DNA from: Anaerolineaceae bacterium
GTDB taxonomy: Bacteria; Chloroflexota; Anaerolineae; Anaerolineales; Villigracilaceae
Length of the DNA: 64,000 nt
NCBI GenBank assembly: GCA_003598975.1
Contig: QZIJ01000020.1
Span: 1 to 64,000, forward strand
Direction of reading: 5' to 3'
Position 1 is the stretch's first letter. Each line of letters begins with the position of its first letter. Of the stretch, positions 43,533-52,185 are shown in pieces. The notes beneath the pieces are model-generated. The model saw only the letters and a list, made by a program, of their open reading frames with translations, did not search any database and was not told the origin of the DNA. Made by a program: the position numbers and the translations under genes.

Positions 43533-44528
43533 ATGAAATTCTTTTCCAAAAAATCCAGCAAGAAACCCACCCGTCTCTTTTTCGCCACCGACCTGCATGG
43601 ATCGGAGAGGACGTTTCGCAAATTCATCAATGCGGGCAAATTCTACGAGGCGAATGTCATTGTGATGGGTGGGGACATTCAAGGCAAGTTGTTGATTCCG
43701 ATCATCAAGGAAGCAAACGGACATTATCGCGCCACTCTTCAGGGACGTGTGGAGCACCTGGCTTCGCAGGAGGAATTGACGGGACTTACCACGCGGCTGG
43801 ATACGCTTGGCTTTTATTACAAAGTGATGGAAGAGGATGAGTTCCGCGCGCTGTCCGCCGACCAGAAGGCCGTGGATGTGTTGTTCCATGAAGAAGCACG
43901 CAAGAAACTTGGCCGCTGGGTTGATTTGGCCGAGGAGAGACTCAATGGCACGGGCATCAAGTGCTTCGTCACGGGCGGGAACGACGACGAGTGGGACGTG
44001 TTGTCCGCATTGAAGCGCGAGGGTGTGCAATCGCTCATCGCCTGTGAGAATGAAATGGTGATGGTGGATGACGACCACTCGATGATTTCCGTCGGCATCA
44101 GCACGCCGACTCCGTGGAAGACGCCGCGCGAGACGACCGAGGAGGAACTCGGAAAAATGATCGAAGAGATGGCTGCGAAAGTGCCAGACATGCAGAAAGC
44201 CATCTTCAACTTCCACGACCCGCCGAAAGACTCGACGCTCGACACCTGTCCGATGCTGGATTGGACGAAGGACCCGCCGACGCAGATCGTTCAGGGCGGG
44301 CAGGCCGTCATGCATGGCGCGGGCAGTTCCTCGGTCCGCGCGGCGATCGAGAAGTACAGTCCGATGCTCGGGTTGCACGGACACATCCACGAATCACAGT
44401 CTGTTGCGAAGATTGGTCGAACCACGTGTATCAATCCAGGCAGCGAGTATGGAGAGGGAATCTTACGCGGCTGTCTGGTGAATTTTGTGGACGGCGAGAT
44501 TCAGGGGTATCAGATGACAAGCGGATAA
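43533..44528 (+). CDS. Calcineurin-like metallophosphoesterase, first copy
   Basis: The 331-residue protein has RLFFATDLHGSERTFRKFINAGKFYEANVIVMGGDIQGK (dimetal motif D-x-H...G-D) and later GLHGHIHES and INPGSEY. I chose ATG 43533. The longer frame reads through an intergenic repeat. A paralogue lies at 53892-54830. Both are directly upstream of an APC permease. Confidence 0.9.
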   Translation: MKFFSKKSSKKPTRLFFATDLHGSERTFRKFINAGKFYEANVIVMGGDIQGKLLIPIIKEANGHYRATLQGRVEHLASQEELTGLTTRLDTLGFYYKVMEEDEFRALSADQKAVDVLFHEEARKKLGRWVDLAEERLNGTGIKCFVTGGNDDEWDVLSALKREGVQSLIACENEMVMVDDDHSMISVGISTPTPWKTPRETTEEELGKMIEEMAAKVPDMQKAIFNFHDPPKDSTLDTCPMLDWTKDPPTQIVQGGQAVMHGAGSSSVRAAIEKYSPMLGLHGHIHESQSVAKIGRTTCINPGSEYGEGILRGCLVNFVDGEIQGYQMTSG

Positions 44529-44629
44529 TTTTTGAAAGCCAATCGAGGAGGCAGTTATGTCGTGATGCAAGGTCAGTAGAAAGTTTTCAATCGCAATGTT
44601 TGAAATTTTCGACCCAAAGGAGAACAGCA

Positions 44630-46258
44630 ATGGCTACTGCTACGGCAAAACCTGAAGTTTTCACCCGAAAAGCCTCGGGCTTGGTACGTGTCATGTCTCC
44701 GTTCTCGGCCTTCGTTTACAACATCCTGACGATGGGCTTGATCTTCCCTTGGACGTACCTGTGGGCACCTGGCGCGCTCCCTGGCGGCAAACTGGTATGG
44801 GGCATTTTGCTGGCGATGGTGATCGAAATTCCGATTGCCCTTGTGTACGTCTGGCTGTCCACCGCGCTCCCGCGCTCGGGCGGCGACTATGTGTTCCAAA
44901 GCCGCGTGTTCGGTGGCGGCGTGGCGTTTACGGTTGTGATGTCTGGGTACGTGATCTGGATCCTGCAATGGGTGGCGCTTTCGGGCTGGCTGCTTTCGTA
45001 CCTCGGATTCGCCCCGCTCTTCCTCGGGCTGGGCGCGACTACGGGAAGCGCGGCCATGTCTGGACTCGGAATCTGGTTCACCACCTCGACGGGTATCATC
45101 ATCACGAGCATTTTGAACGCCTTCGTGGCGGCGCTCATTCTCGTCAGCGGATTCAAGAACTACGTCCGCTTCCAGACCGTGATGATCGTCGGCACCCTCC
45201 TCGCCTTCCTGACCATGCTGGTTGTGCTGTTCACTGCCAACCCAGCCACCTCGATGGCCAGCATTGACGCCTTCGCGTTGAAGATCGCGGGCGCGCAGAA
45301 TTTTGTGCAGACCGCGATTGACGCCTCAGTGGCCGCGGGCGTTGAACTGAACCCGCCCTTCAGTCTGATCGCCACCCTGCTCGTCGCACCCATCGCGTGG
45401 ACATCCCTGCAATGGGCGACCTACTCTGCCCAGCAGAACGGCGAGATCAAGAACGCGCGCTCGTTCAACAGCCAGTTGTTCATCATCGTTGGCTCGCTGA
45501 TCTTCACCGGCGTGCTGCTGGCCATCCTGGCTGCCGCGCTGGAAAAGGCGGTTGGCACTGAATTCCTGTATGTTGCCGGAGCAGGCTACTGGCTTGGCCT
45601 TGACGAGGCATTAATCTCCGGTTTCTATCTATGGCCCAATATGATTGCGGTCGCGCTCGCAGCCAGTCCTCTCATTGTTCTGTTGATTGGCGTTGGGTAC
45701 ATCTTGAACTCTCATCAGATTGTTCACAACTGCTACATTGGCATGACGCGCGTCATGGTGGCCATGTCGCTCGACCGCCTGCTTCCTGAATGGGTCAGCA
45801 AAGTGGATGAGAAACGTCACACCCCCGCCAACGCGCACTGGGCTTATTTCATCGCCAGCATTCCCGTCATCCTGCTCTACAACCTGTATCCGGGCTGGGT
45901 CGGGCTGACCCTCGGCGTGACCTTTGCCTGCGGCTACGTGTTCGTCATCACCTGCCTGGCTGGGTCGCTCCTGCCCTATCGCGCCAAGGATGTGTACGAG
46001 GCTTCCCCGGGCGCCAAATACAAGATCGGAAACGTTCCGTTGGTCACCATTCTCGGCGCCATCGGTTTCGTTCTCGGCAGCGTAATGGTGATGATGTTTA
46101 TGCTGTATCCGCAACTTGGCCTCACCAGCACACTCGCGTACATCGTGGTGTTTGGCGTGTTGGTATTCTCGGCCATCTGGTATTTCATCGTCAAGAACGC
46201 GCAGAAGTCCAAGGGCATCAATGTGGATTACGCGTTCAAGGAGATTCCGCCCGAGTAA
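44630..46258 (+). CDS. APC-superfamily amino-acid/amine permease, first copy
   Basis: The 542-residue protein follows AAGGAGA and has about twelve membrane helices. The opening FTRKASGLVRVMSPFSAF is shared with the second APC gene (RKASGLVRAWSVFDAF). Location beside demethylation genes suggests uptake of a quaternary amine or amino acid. Confidence 0.92.
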   Translation: MATATAKPEVFTRKASGLVRVMSPFSAFVYNILTMGLIFPWTYLWAPGALPGGKLVWGILLAMVIEIPIALVYVWLSTALPRSGGDYVFQSRVFGGGVAFTVVMSGYVIWILQWVALSGWLLSYLGFAPLFLGLGATTGSAAMSGLGIWFTTSTGIIITSILNAFVAALILVSGFKNYVRFQTVMIVGTLLAFLTMLVVLFTANPATSMASIDAFALKIAGAQNFVQTAIDASVAAGVELNPPFSLIATLLVAPIAWTSLQWATYSAQQNGEIKNARSFNSQLFIIVGSLIFTGVLLAILAAALEKAVGTEFLYVAGAGYWLGLDEALISGFYLWPNMIAVALAASPLIVLLIGVGYILNSHQIVHNCYIGMTRVMVAMSLDRLLPEWVSKVDEKRHTPANAHWAYFIASIPVILLYNLYPGWVGLTLGVTFACGYVFVITCLAGSLLPYRAKDVYEASPGAKYKIGNVPLVTILGAIGFVLGSVMVMMFMLYPQLGLTSTLAYIVVFGVLVFSAIWYFIVKNAQKSKGINVDYAFKEIPPE

Positions 46259-46273
46259 GTTGATTTGTATTTT

Positions 46274-46310
46274 GTAGACCCTAAAGGTTTTTAAAACCTT
46301 TAGGGTCTAC
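46274..46310. repeat. Perfect 18-bp palindrome
   Basis: GTAGACCCTAAAGGTTTT and AAAACCTTTAGGGTCTAC flank a single T, giving an 18-bp stem. It lies between the permease and the kinase-like gene. Confidence 0.9.
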
Positions 46311-46328
46311 AATTGACTGGAGCGCACT

Positions 46329-47231
46329 ATGGCAATCATTGACGAGGTCGTTGCGAAAATCGAAGATTGGAAAGACAAGACCATTTCTGTCCAGCAGATC
46401 TCAGGCGGGTTGACCAACACCAACTTCAAAGTTGAAGTGGATGGGATGCCGTACTTTGTCCGTGTGCCAGGCGAAAGCACGGAATTGTTGGCGGTGGATC
46501 GCAACAACGAATATCACAACTCAAAAGCCGCGGCGGAGGCGGGTGTCGGACCGAAGGTCTTATATCATTTGCCCGAATACAACGTGATGGTGCTGGATTT
46601 TTTGACGGGGATAACGATGTCAAAGGAATCATTGAACGTGCCAGGCATGCCGACGCGCATGGCGAAAGTGATCAAGAAATTGCACGCTGGCCCTCGCTTC
46701 TTTTTGGACTTCAACATGTTCCGCCTGACCGAATATTATTTGAATATCTGCGCCGAACGCGACATCCGCATCCCCGATGGTTATCACGACCGAATGCCAA
46801 CCGTCGCGAGAATCGAACAGGCGATGAACGTCAAGCCGCTGGCGACTGTCCCGTGCAACAATGACCTGCTTGCCGAAAATTACATTGACGACGGCAAGCA
46901 TCTCTGGCTGATCGATTACGAATACAGCGGCAACAACGACCCGACTTTCGAGTTGGGCAACACCTGTCAGGAAATGCAATTTGACGAGGCGCGCATCCAT
47001 GAAGTGTGCACCGCGTATTTTGGAACGGATTCGCCTGCGATGATTGCTCGGATGAAATTGAACATGATCATGTCCGATGTGGGCTGGGGATTATGGGCGG
47101 CAATCCAAGTGAATATTTCAAAGATCGAATTCGATTTCTGGGGCTGGGCTATCGAACGGTGGGGACGTGCTGTCGAAAAAATGGATTCGACGGAGTTTCC
47201 CACCTGGCTGAAAGAAGTTCAAACATCGTAG
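46329..47231 (+). CDS. Choline-kinase/APH-like phosphotransferase, second copy
   Basis: The 300-residue kinase-fold protein has SGGLTNTNFKVEVDGMPYFVRVPG, a catalytic loop NNDLLAENY, and LIDYEYSG. In the catalytic loop the usual His is Asn, while the key Asp and Asn remain. It is 15 bases before the second DMGDH-like gene. Confidence 0.9.
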   Translation: MAIIDEVVAKIEDWKDKTISVQQISGGLTNTNFKVEVDGMPYFVRVPGESTELLAVDRNNEYHNSKAAAEAGVGPKVLYHLPEYNVMVLDFLTGITMSKESLNVPGMPTRMAKVIKKLHAGPRFFLDFNMFRLTEYYLNICAERDIRIPDGYHDRMPTVARIEQAMNVKPLATVPCNNDLLAENYIDDGKHLWLIDYEYSGNNDPTFELGNTCQEMQFDEARIHEVCTAYFGTDSPAMIARMKLNMIMSDVGWGLWAAIQVNISKIEFDFWGWAIERWGRAVEKMDSTEFPTWLKEVQTS

Positions 47232-47246
47232 AAACGCGGAGGAACC

Positions 47247-49676
47247 ATGAAAGACCAGGCACAAATTGTAATCATCGGCGGAGGGATTGTCGGCGCGCAG
47301 GTTGCCTATCACCTTGCCAAAATGGGGCGGAAGGACATTGTCCTGTTGGAAAAAGGCGAGATTGCCAGCGGCGAGTCGTCACATGCGGCGGGACTGGTGA
47401 CGCAGTTCGCCACGTCACAGACCATGCTCAAGTTCCGCATGTACAGTATCGAACTGTACAGTGAGTTGGGTTTGTTCGATCACTGCGGAAGTCTGCGCGT
47501 CGCGTCCACGAAGGAGTCGCTCCTCGATTTGGAGCGAAGCGTTAGCCGCGCCAAGGCTTTGGGGTTGGAGTGCGAAGTCATCGGGCGGGACGAGGCGGTC
47601 AAGCACATGCCGCAGATTACGGACAAGGAACTCTACGGCGCGATCTATTTGCCGCGCGATGGCCAACTTGATCCGTACACGGCCACGACTAGCATGGTCA
47701 AGTTTGCCAAAGATCTCGGCGTGACAGTCTACACCAACACGCGCGTGACGGGTATTAAAGTTTCAGCGAAGGGGGAGATCAGCGAGGTGGTGACAGACAA
47801 AGGTTCGATTCGATGCGAGTTGGTCGTCAATGCCGCGGGAATGTGGGCGCCGCGCATCGCCGCAATGGCGGGACTGTATTTCCCAACCACGCCCGTTGAT
47901 CATCAGCACATCGCACTGAAAGCCGTCCCAGGTCACGAATTTAATTCCAAGACGCCGTGTTTGCGCGACCCCGAAAATTTGGTTTACATGCGGCAGGAAC
48001 AGGGCGGACTTGTCATCGGCGGCTACGAGCCGAATCCGCTGGCGCGTTGGGTGGACGGCGCGCCGTGGGAGCATGGCGGGACGACTCTCCCGTCCGATAT
48101 GGATCGCTTCGAGCAACTGCTCGAGGGCGCGATCCGCCGTTTGCCGTTCCTCGATCAGGCGGGCATCATCACGTTAGTCTGTCACCCTGGCGCTTACACC
48201 CCCGATTGTCAGCCTGTGCTAGGACCGATGGCGGGCGTGCGCGGCATGTGGATGGCGGCGGGCTTCTCGCTTAATGGCTACGGCGGCGCGGGCGGCGTGG
48301 GCAAAGTGCTGGCCGAGTGGATTATCGGCGGCGAGCCGACCATGGATGTGTACCAATATAAGGCGACGCGTTTCAGCAACTACTACAACGATCCGCTTTA
48401 CGCCGCGGAGCGGACGCGCGAGAGCGTGAAGTATTACTACCGCCTGCGCTTCCCGAACGACGAGTTCGAGTGGGCGCGTCCGCATCGGATGAGTCCTGTC
48501 TATCATCGCCAGTTGGAGATGGGCGCGGTATTCGGCGAAAAATTTGGCTGGGAGCGCGTCAACTACTACAACCCAGGCAAACCCTCGCGCCGCATGGGCG
48601 AGGACCAGCGCAATTGGGGCGGATGGGTCAAGCCACCGTACTTTGACCGCATCGAAAAGGAACACGTCGCCACGCGAGAACGCGTCTGCCTCTATGACCT
48701 GACGCCGTTCAGCAAGATCGAAGTGACGGGTGCGGGCGCGTTGGCTTTGTTGAACCGCGTCGCCGTCAGCGAAATGGACAAACCCATCGGCAGCGCAACC
48801 TACACCCAATTCTGCAACACGAACGGCGGCGTCGAAGCAGATGTGACGGTGACGCGTCTCGGTGCGAACCGTTTCTGGGTCATCACGGGCGCGGCCTTTA
48901 TCGGCAACGATCGCTCGTGGCTGGAGATGCATGTGGACGAGGCCGATGGCGAAGTGAACATCCGCGACGTCTCTGAAGAGTGGGCGTGTCTCCCGCTTTG
49001 GGGTCCGAAGGCGCGCGAGGTCTTGAAGAAAGTCACCAACGACGATGTCTCGAATGAAGCACATCCGTATCTGATGACGAAGCCAATTTCGATCAACGGC
49101 GCGAAGATTTACGCCCAGCGCGTCAGTTACGCGGGCGAACTCGGCTGGGAGTTGTATGTCCCCTACAATCGTGCCACAATGGTCTGGGATATGCTGCTCG
49201 AAGCAGGCAAGGAATTCGGCATCGAAGTCGGCGGCTACAAAGTGCTGGACGCGTTGCGGCTCGAAAAGGGCTATCGCTATTACACCGCCGATGTGACCCA
49301 ACTCGAAACGCCCTACGAAGGCGGCCTCGGTTTTTGCGTGGACTTGAACAAAAAAGACTTCATCGGCAAGGCCGCACTTGCCAAACAGAAAGCCGAAGGC
49401 GTGAAGCGCAAACTCTGCACGCTGGTTGTGGATGGGAACGCATTCACGCAAATCTACGGCGGCGAGGCCATCTACCACGAAGGCAAAGTTTTGACCCGTG
49501 TCCGCAGCGGCGGATGGGGCTATACTGTGAAGAAAAACATTCTCTACGCCTACCTGCCCATCGAACTTGCCAAAGTTGGCAACCGTTTTGAAGCGGAGTT
49601 GATCGAAGGCCGCAAGATGGTGGAAGTGACCGCCACGGTGTTGTTCGATGCGAAGGGCGAGCGCTTGCGCGCGTAA
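47247..49676 (+). CDS. DMGDH/sarcosine dehydrogenase-like flavoprotein, second copy
   Basis: The 809-residue protein has the same two-part layout as the first copy: FAD motif IIGGGIVGAQVAYHLAKMG and a GcvT-like half. It starts 15 bases after the kinase-like gene. Its neighbours (Rieske oxygenase, MttB) suggest successive demethylation steps from betaine-like compounds to glycine. Confidence 0.92.
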   Translation: MKDQAQIVIIGGGIVGAQVAYHLAKMGRKDIVLLEKGEIASGESSHAAGLVTQFATSQTMLKFRMYSIELYSELGLFDHCGSLRVASTKESLLDLERSVSRAKALGLECEVIGRDEAVKHMPQITDKELYGAIYLPRDGQLDPYTATTSMVKFAKDLGVTVYTNTRVTGIKVSAKGEISEVVTDKGSIRCELVVNAAGMWAPRIAAMAGLYFPTTPVDHQHIALKAVPGHEFNSKTPCLRDPENLVYMRQEQGGLVIGGYEPNPLARWVDGAPWEHGGTTLPSDMDRFEQLLEGAIRRLPFLDQAGIITLVCHPGAYTPDCQPVLGPMAGVRGMWMAAGFSLNGYGGAGGVGKVLAEWIIGGEPTMDVYQYKATRFSNYYNDPLYAAERTRESVKYYYRLRFPNDEFEWARPHRMSPVYHRQLEMGAVFGEKFGWERVNYYNPGKPSRRMGEDQRNWGGWVKPPYFDRIEKEHVATRERVCLYDLTPFSKIEVTGAGALALLNRVAVSEMDKPIGSATYTQFCNTNGGVEADVTVTRLGANRFWVITGAAFIGNDRSWLEMHVDEADGEVNIRDVSEEWACLPLWGPKAREVLKKVTNDDVSNEAHPYLMTKPISINGAKIYAQRVSYAGELGWELYVPYNRATMVWDMLLEAGKEFGIEVGGYKVLDALRLEKGYRYYTADVTQLETPYEGGLGFCVDLNKKDFIGKAALAKQKAEGVKRKLCTLVVDGNAFTQIYGGEAIYHEGKVLTRVRSGGWGYTVKKNILYAYLPIELAKVGNRFEAELIEGRKMVEVTATVLFDAKGERLRA

Positions 49677-49677
49677 G

Positions 49678-49757
49678 GAAGTACACAAGTACACAGGTAT
49701 ACACGTAAACACGTTCACCCACCTGTGTACTTGTTTACCTGTGTACGTGTCTACGAA
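49678..49757. repeat. ACAGGTAAACAGGT-type repeat, copy 2
   Basis: GTACACAAGTACACAGGT is mirrored by ACCTGTGTACTTGTTTACC. It matches the element at 43451. Confidence 0.8.
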
Positions 49758-49784
49758 CTTTATCGGTTTGAAAGGAAATCACGA

Positions 49785-51041
49785 ATGTTATCTCTCACTA
49801 CAAATGAAATCGCCACTCTCAAAAGTATCATCGCCTCCCGCCAGCCCAATTTTGGATTGACGCGGCCGTTCTATCACGATGATCTGCTCTACCGTGCCGA
49901 GATGGAATTTGTCTGGCGCGCGGGTTGGCTCTTCGCGGGCCACTCGTGCCAGATTCCCAGCGCGGGCGATTACTTCCTTTACGAGGTGGATGGCGATTCG
50001 CTCATCATTGTCCGCGATGACAATGGACAGGTGAACGCGTTCTACAATGTCTGCCGACACCGCGGATCAGTGATTTGTCAGGAGGCGGAGGGACACGTCA
50101 AGCGTTTCATCTGTCCCTACCACCAGTGGACGTATGGCCGCGATGGCCGTCTCATGCTGGTGCGCGGGATGCAGGAAGAGTTGGACAAGTCGCAGTATGG
50201 CTTGCATCGCGCCCATGCCCGCGAAGTGGAAGGCATGATCTGGGTCAGTCTCGCCAAAGAACCGATGGACTTTGACGCCGCGTACGAGACCATCGCGCCC
50301 GTCGCGCGTCCGCAGGGACTGACGCGTGCCAAAGTTGCGAAGATCATGGATTTCGATGTCCACGCCAATTGGAAACTCGTCTGGGAGAACAACCGCGAGT
50401 GTTATCACTGCAACGTCAACCACCCGCAGTACACCAAGGCCAATTTCGATCACTACAACACAGATGACACCATCCCGCGTATCGCCGAGGAACTGGATCG
50501 GGTGACGGAACGGCTCGAAGTCAAGTTGGCCGCGCAGGGAATGACGATCCGCTCCGAGACGGGCATGACTCCGTTCCCCGATCCCGATAACGGAATTTGG
50601 TGGGGTGCGAATCGCACCCCGCTGGTGGAAGGTTTCGTCAGCGAGACGATGGACGGTCAGCAGGTCGCGCCGCTGATGGGCGATTACACCGACCCCGAGG
50701 TCGGCACGATGCGAGTCCGCACCCTGCCCAATTTCTGGATCCATGCCAGTTGCGACCATGCCGTGTCCGTGCGATTGACTCCCACGAGTCTCGATCACAC
50801 CGCAATCCGCATGATCTGGCTGGTAGATGAAAAAGCCGAAGAAGGCAAAGATTACGATCTCGACAAACTACTTCCCTTCTGGCTCATGACTGCCGAGCAG
50901 GACTGGGGCATTTGCGTGAACCAGCAGAAAGGTGTGAACTCCAGCGTATATACGCCAGGCCCGCTTTCAGTGTATAAAGAATACAACCTTGACCGCTTCC
51001 TGCGTTGGTATTTGCAGGAGATGAATGAAGCGATTGGATAG
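49785..51041 (+). CDS. Rieske non-haem iron oxygenase
   Basis: The 418-residue oxygenase alpha subunit has the Rieske motif C-R-H...C-P-Y-H (YNVCRHRGSV..RFICPYHQWTYG) and the iron site ENNRECYHCNVNHPQY. It resembles glycine-betaine/carnitine/stachydrine demethylating enzymes such as GbcA. No reductase partner is in the window. The ATG at 49785 is used because the longer frame starts inside a repeat. Confidence 0.9.
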   Translation: MLSLTTNEIATLKSIIASRQPNFGLTRPFYHDDLLYRAEMEFVWRAGWLFAGHSCQIPSAGDYFLYEVDGDSLIIVRDDNGQVNAFYNVCRHRGSVICQEAEGHVKRFICPYHQWTYGRDGRLMLVRGMQEELDKSQYGLHRAHAREVEGMIWVSLAKEPMDFDAAYETIAPVARPQGLTRAKVAKIMDFDVHANWKLVWENNRECYHCNVNHPQYTKANFDHYNTDDTIPRIAEELDRVTERLEVKLAAQGMTIRSETGMTPFPDPDNGIWWGANRTPLVEGFVSETMDGQQVAPLMGDYTDPEVGTMRVRTLPNFWIHASCDHAVSVRLTPTSLDHTAIRMIWLVDEKAEEGKDYDLDKLLPFWLMTAEQDWGICVNQQKGVNSSVYTPGPLSVYKEYNLDRFLRWYLQEMNEAIG

Positions 51042-51043
51042 GA

Positions 51044-52120
51044 TTGAATTTGAATAAACTTGATTACGTTGGATTTGGAATGCTCACCCCCGTCGCCATC
51101 ATGACCGTGGATCGCTTCCCGCGTCACAACACGGGCGCGATGGTGAAGGAGATCAAGGAATTCGTGTTTGACGACGCCGCCATCATTGCGGGCTGTCTCA
51201 GCCAGTGGGGAGTTTCCACAGGCATGATTGGCACCGCCGTTGGCGATGACCCGCGTGGACATGCTCTGGCGCGTCAACTGGAGGATCTGGGCGTGCAGGC
51301 GGACGTCCGCTTCACGAAGGCGTACGCGACCCCGCTCGAAGTGGATGTCTCCGACCGACGCGGGGCGCGTACCTACTTCTGGCAGCGGACTCCCGAAATG
51401 CTTGCCACTCTTGACGAGGCCGATCTCTCGCTGATGGAGGGGGCGCGTCTGATGTACGTGGACTGGTACGATGGCGAGGAGCATATCACGCGTGCCATGG
51501 AAGAAGCGAAGCGTTTGGACGTGCCAGTGTTTCTTAATTTGGAGTTTGGTCACAAGGATGTCAATCTCCTCAAGCGATACGCGAAGTACACCACCATCTG
51601 CCAGGCCGTCACCGACGCCGCGCAACTTGGCAAGAACAAGTCCCTGATGCAGACAGCCCGTAAACTGCTCAACGCAGGCATCAAAACCGCGCTGATCACC
51701 ATGGCAAAGGAGGGCTGTCTCGTGGCGCAGGGAAGTGAGATCGTGCGCGTCTTTGCCCCGAAGGTCAAGGCCGTGGATGCGTGCGGCGCGGGCGCGACCT
51801 TCTCTGCTGGATTCGCGTACGGCACGTTGCAGGGCTGGGGCATCGAACATTCGGCGCGTTTCGCCACCGCCGCGGCCTCGCTCAAGGTCACGCGCGCGGG
51901 TTTGGAGATGTTCCCTATTGATGAAATTCATGCGGTGGCCGAGCGTCTCAAAGTGGAATATCTGACCTTCCGCGACAACCAGTTCCACCGACTTGGAAAA
52001 TTGATCTCTGTCCAGCAAAAAGTGATTGTCCATGAAAGCCGCAAACTGGTCAGGCACGCCGCGGATAGTCTGAATTCCAAAAAGCGCGCTTCCCAAAAAT
52101 CCGCCGCCAAACGCAAGTGA
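51044..52120 (+). CDS. PfkB-fold protein with altered GAGD motif
   Basis: The 358-residue protein has the ribokinase/PfkB fold with a late motif DACGAGATFSAGFAYG. The usual GAGD, whose Asp is the catalytic base, reads GAGA here. It may be inactive as a kinase or may use another residue. Start is TTG 51044 or the in-frame TTG at 51050, which has AGGAT ahead of it. It abuts the Rieske and MttB genes. Confidence 0.85.
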   Translation: MNLNKLDYVGFGMLTPVAIMTVDRFPRHNTGAMVKEIKEFVFDDAAIIAGCLSQWGVSTGMIGTAVGDDPRGHALARQLEDLGVQADVRFTKAYATPLEVDVSDRRGARTYFWQRTPEMLATLDEADLSLMEGARLMYVDWYDGEEHITRAMEEAKRLDVPVFLNLEFGHKDVNLLKRYAKYTTICQAVTDAAQLGKNKSLMQTARKLLNAGIKTALITMAKEGCLVAQGSEIVRVFAPKVKAVDACGAGATFSAGFAYGTLQGWGIEHSARFATAAASLKVTRAGLEMFPIDEIHAVAERLKVEYLTFRDNQFHRLGKLISVQQKVIVHESRKLVRHAADSLNSKKRASQKSAAKRK

Positions 52121-52185
52121 TGCGTGAGGAGAAACCCATTCTCTCCCAGAAAACGGGTTTCTCAAAAATTCATAAGGATAAACAA

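Noticed and set aside
48219-49718. Minus-strand frame of 499 codons opposite the second DMGDH gene
   Set aside because: It is the antisense shadow of a clear FAD-dependent enzyme.
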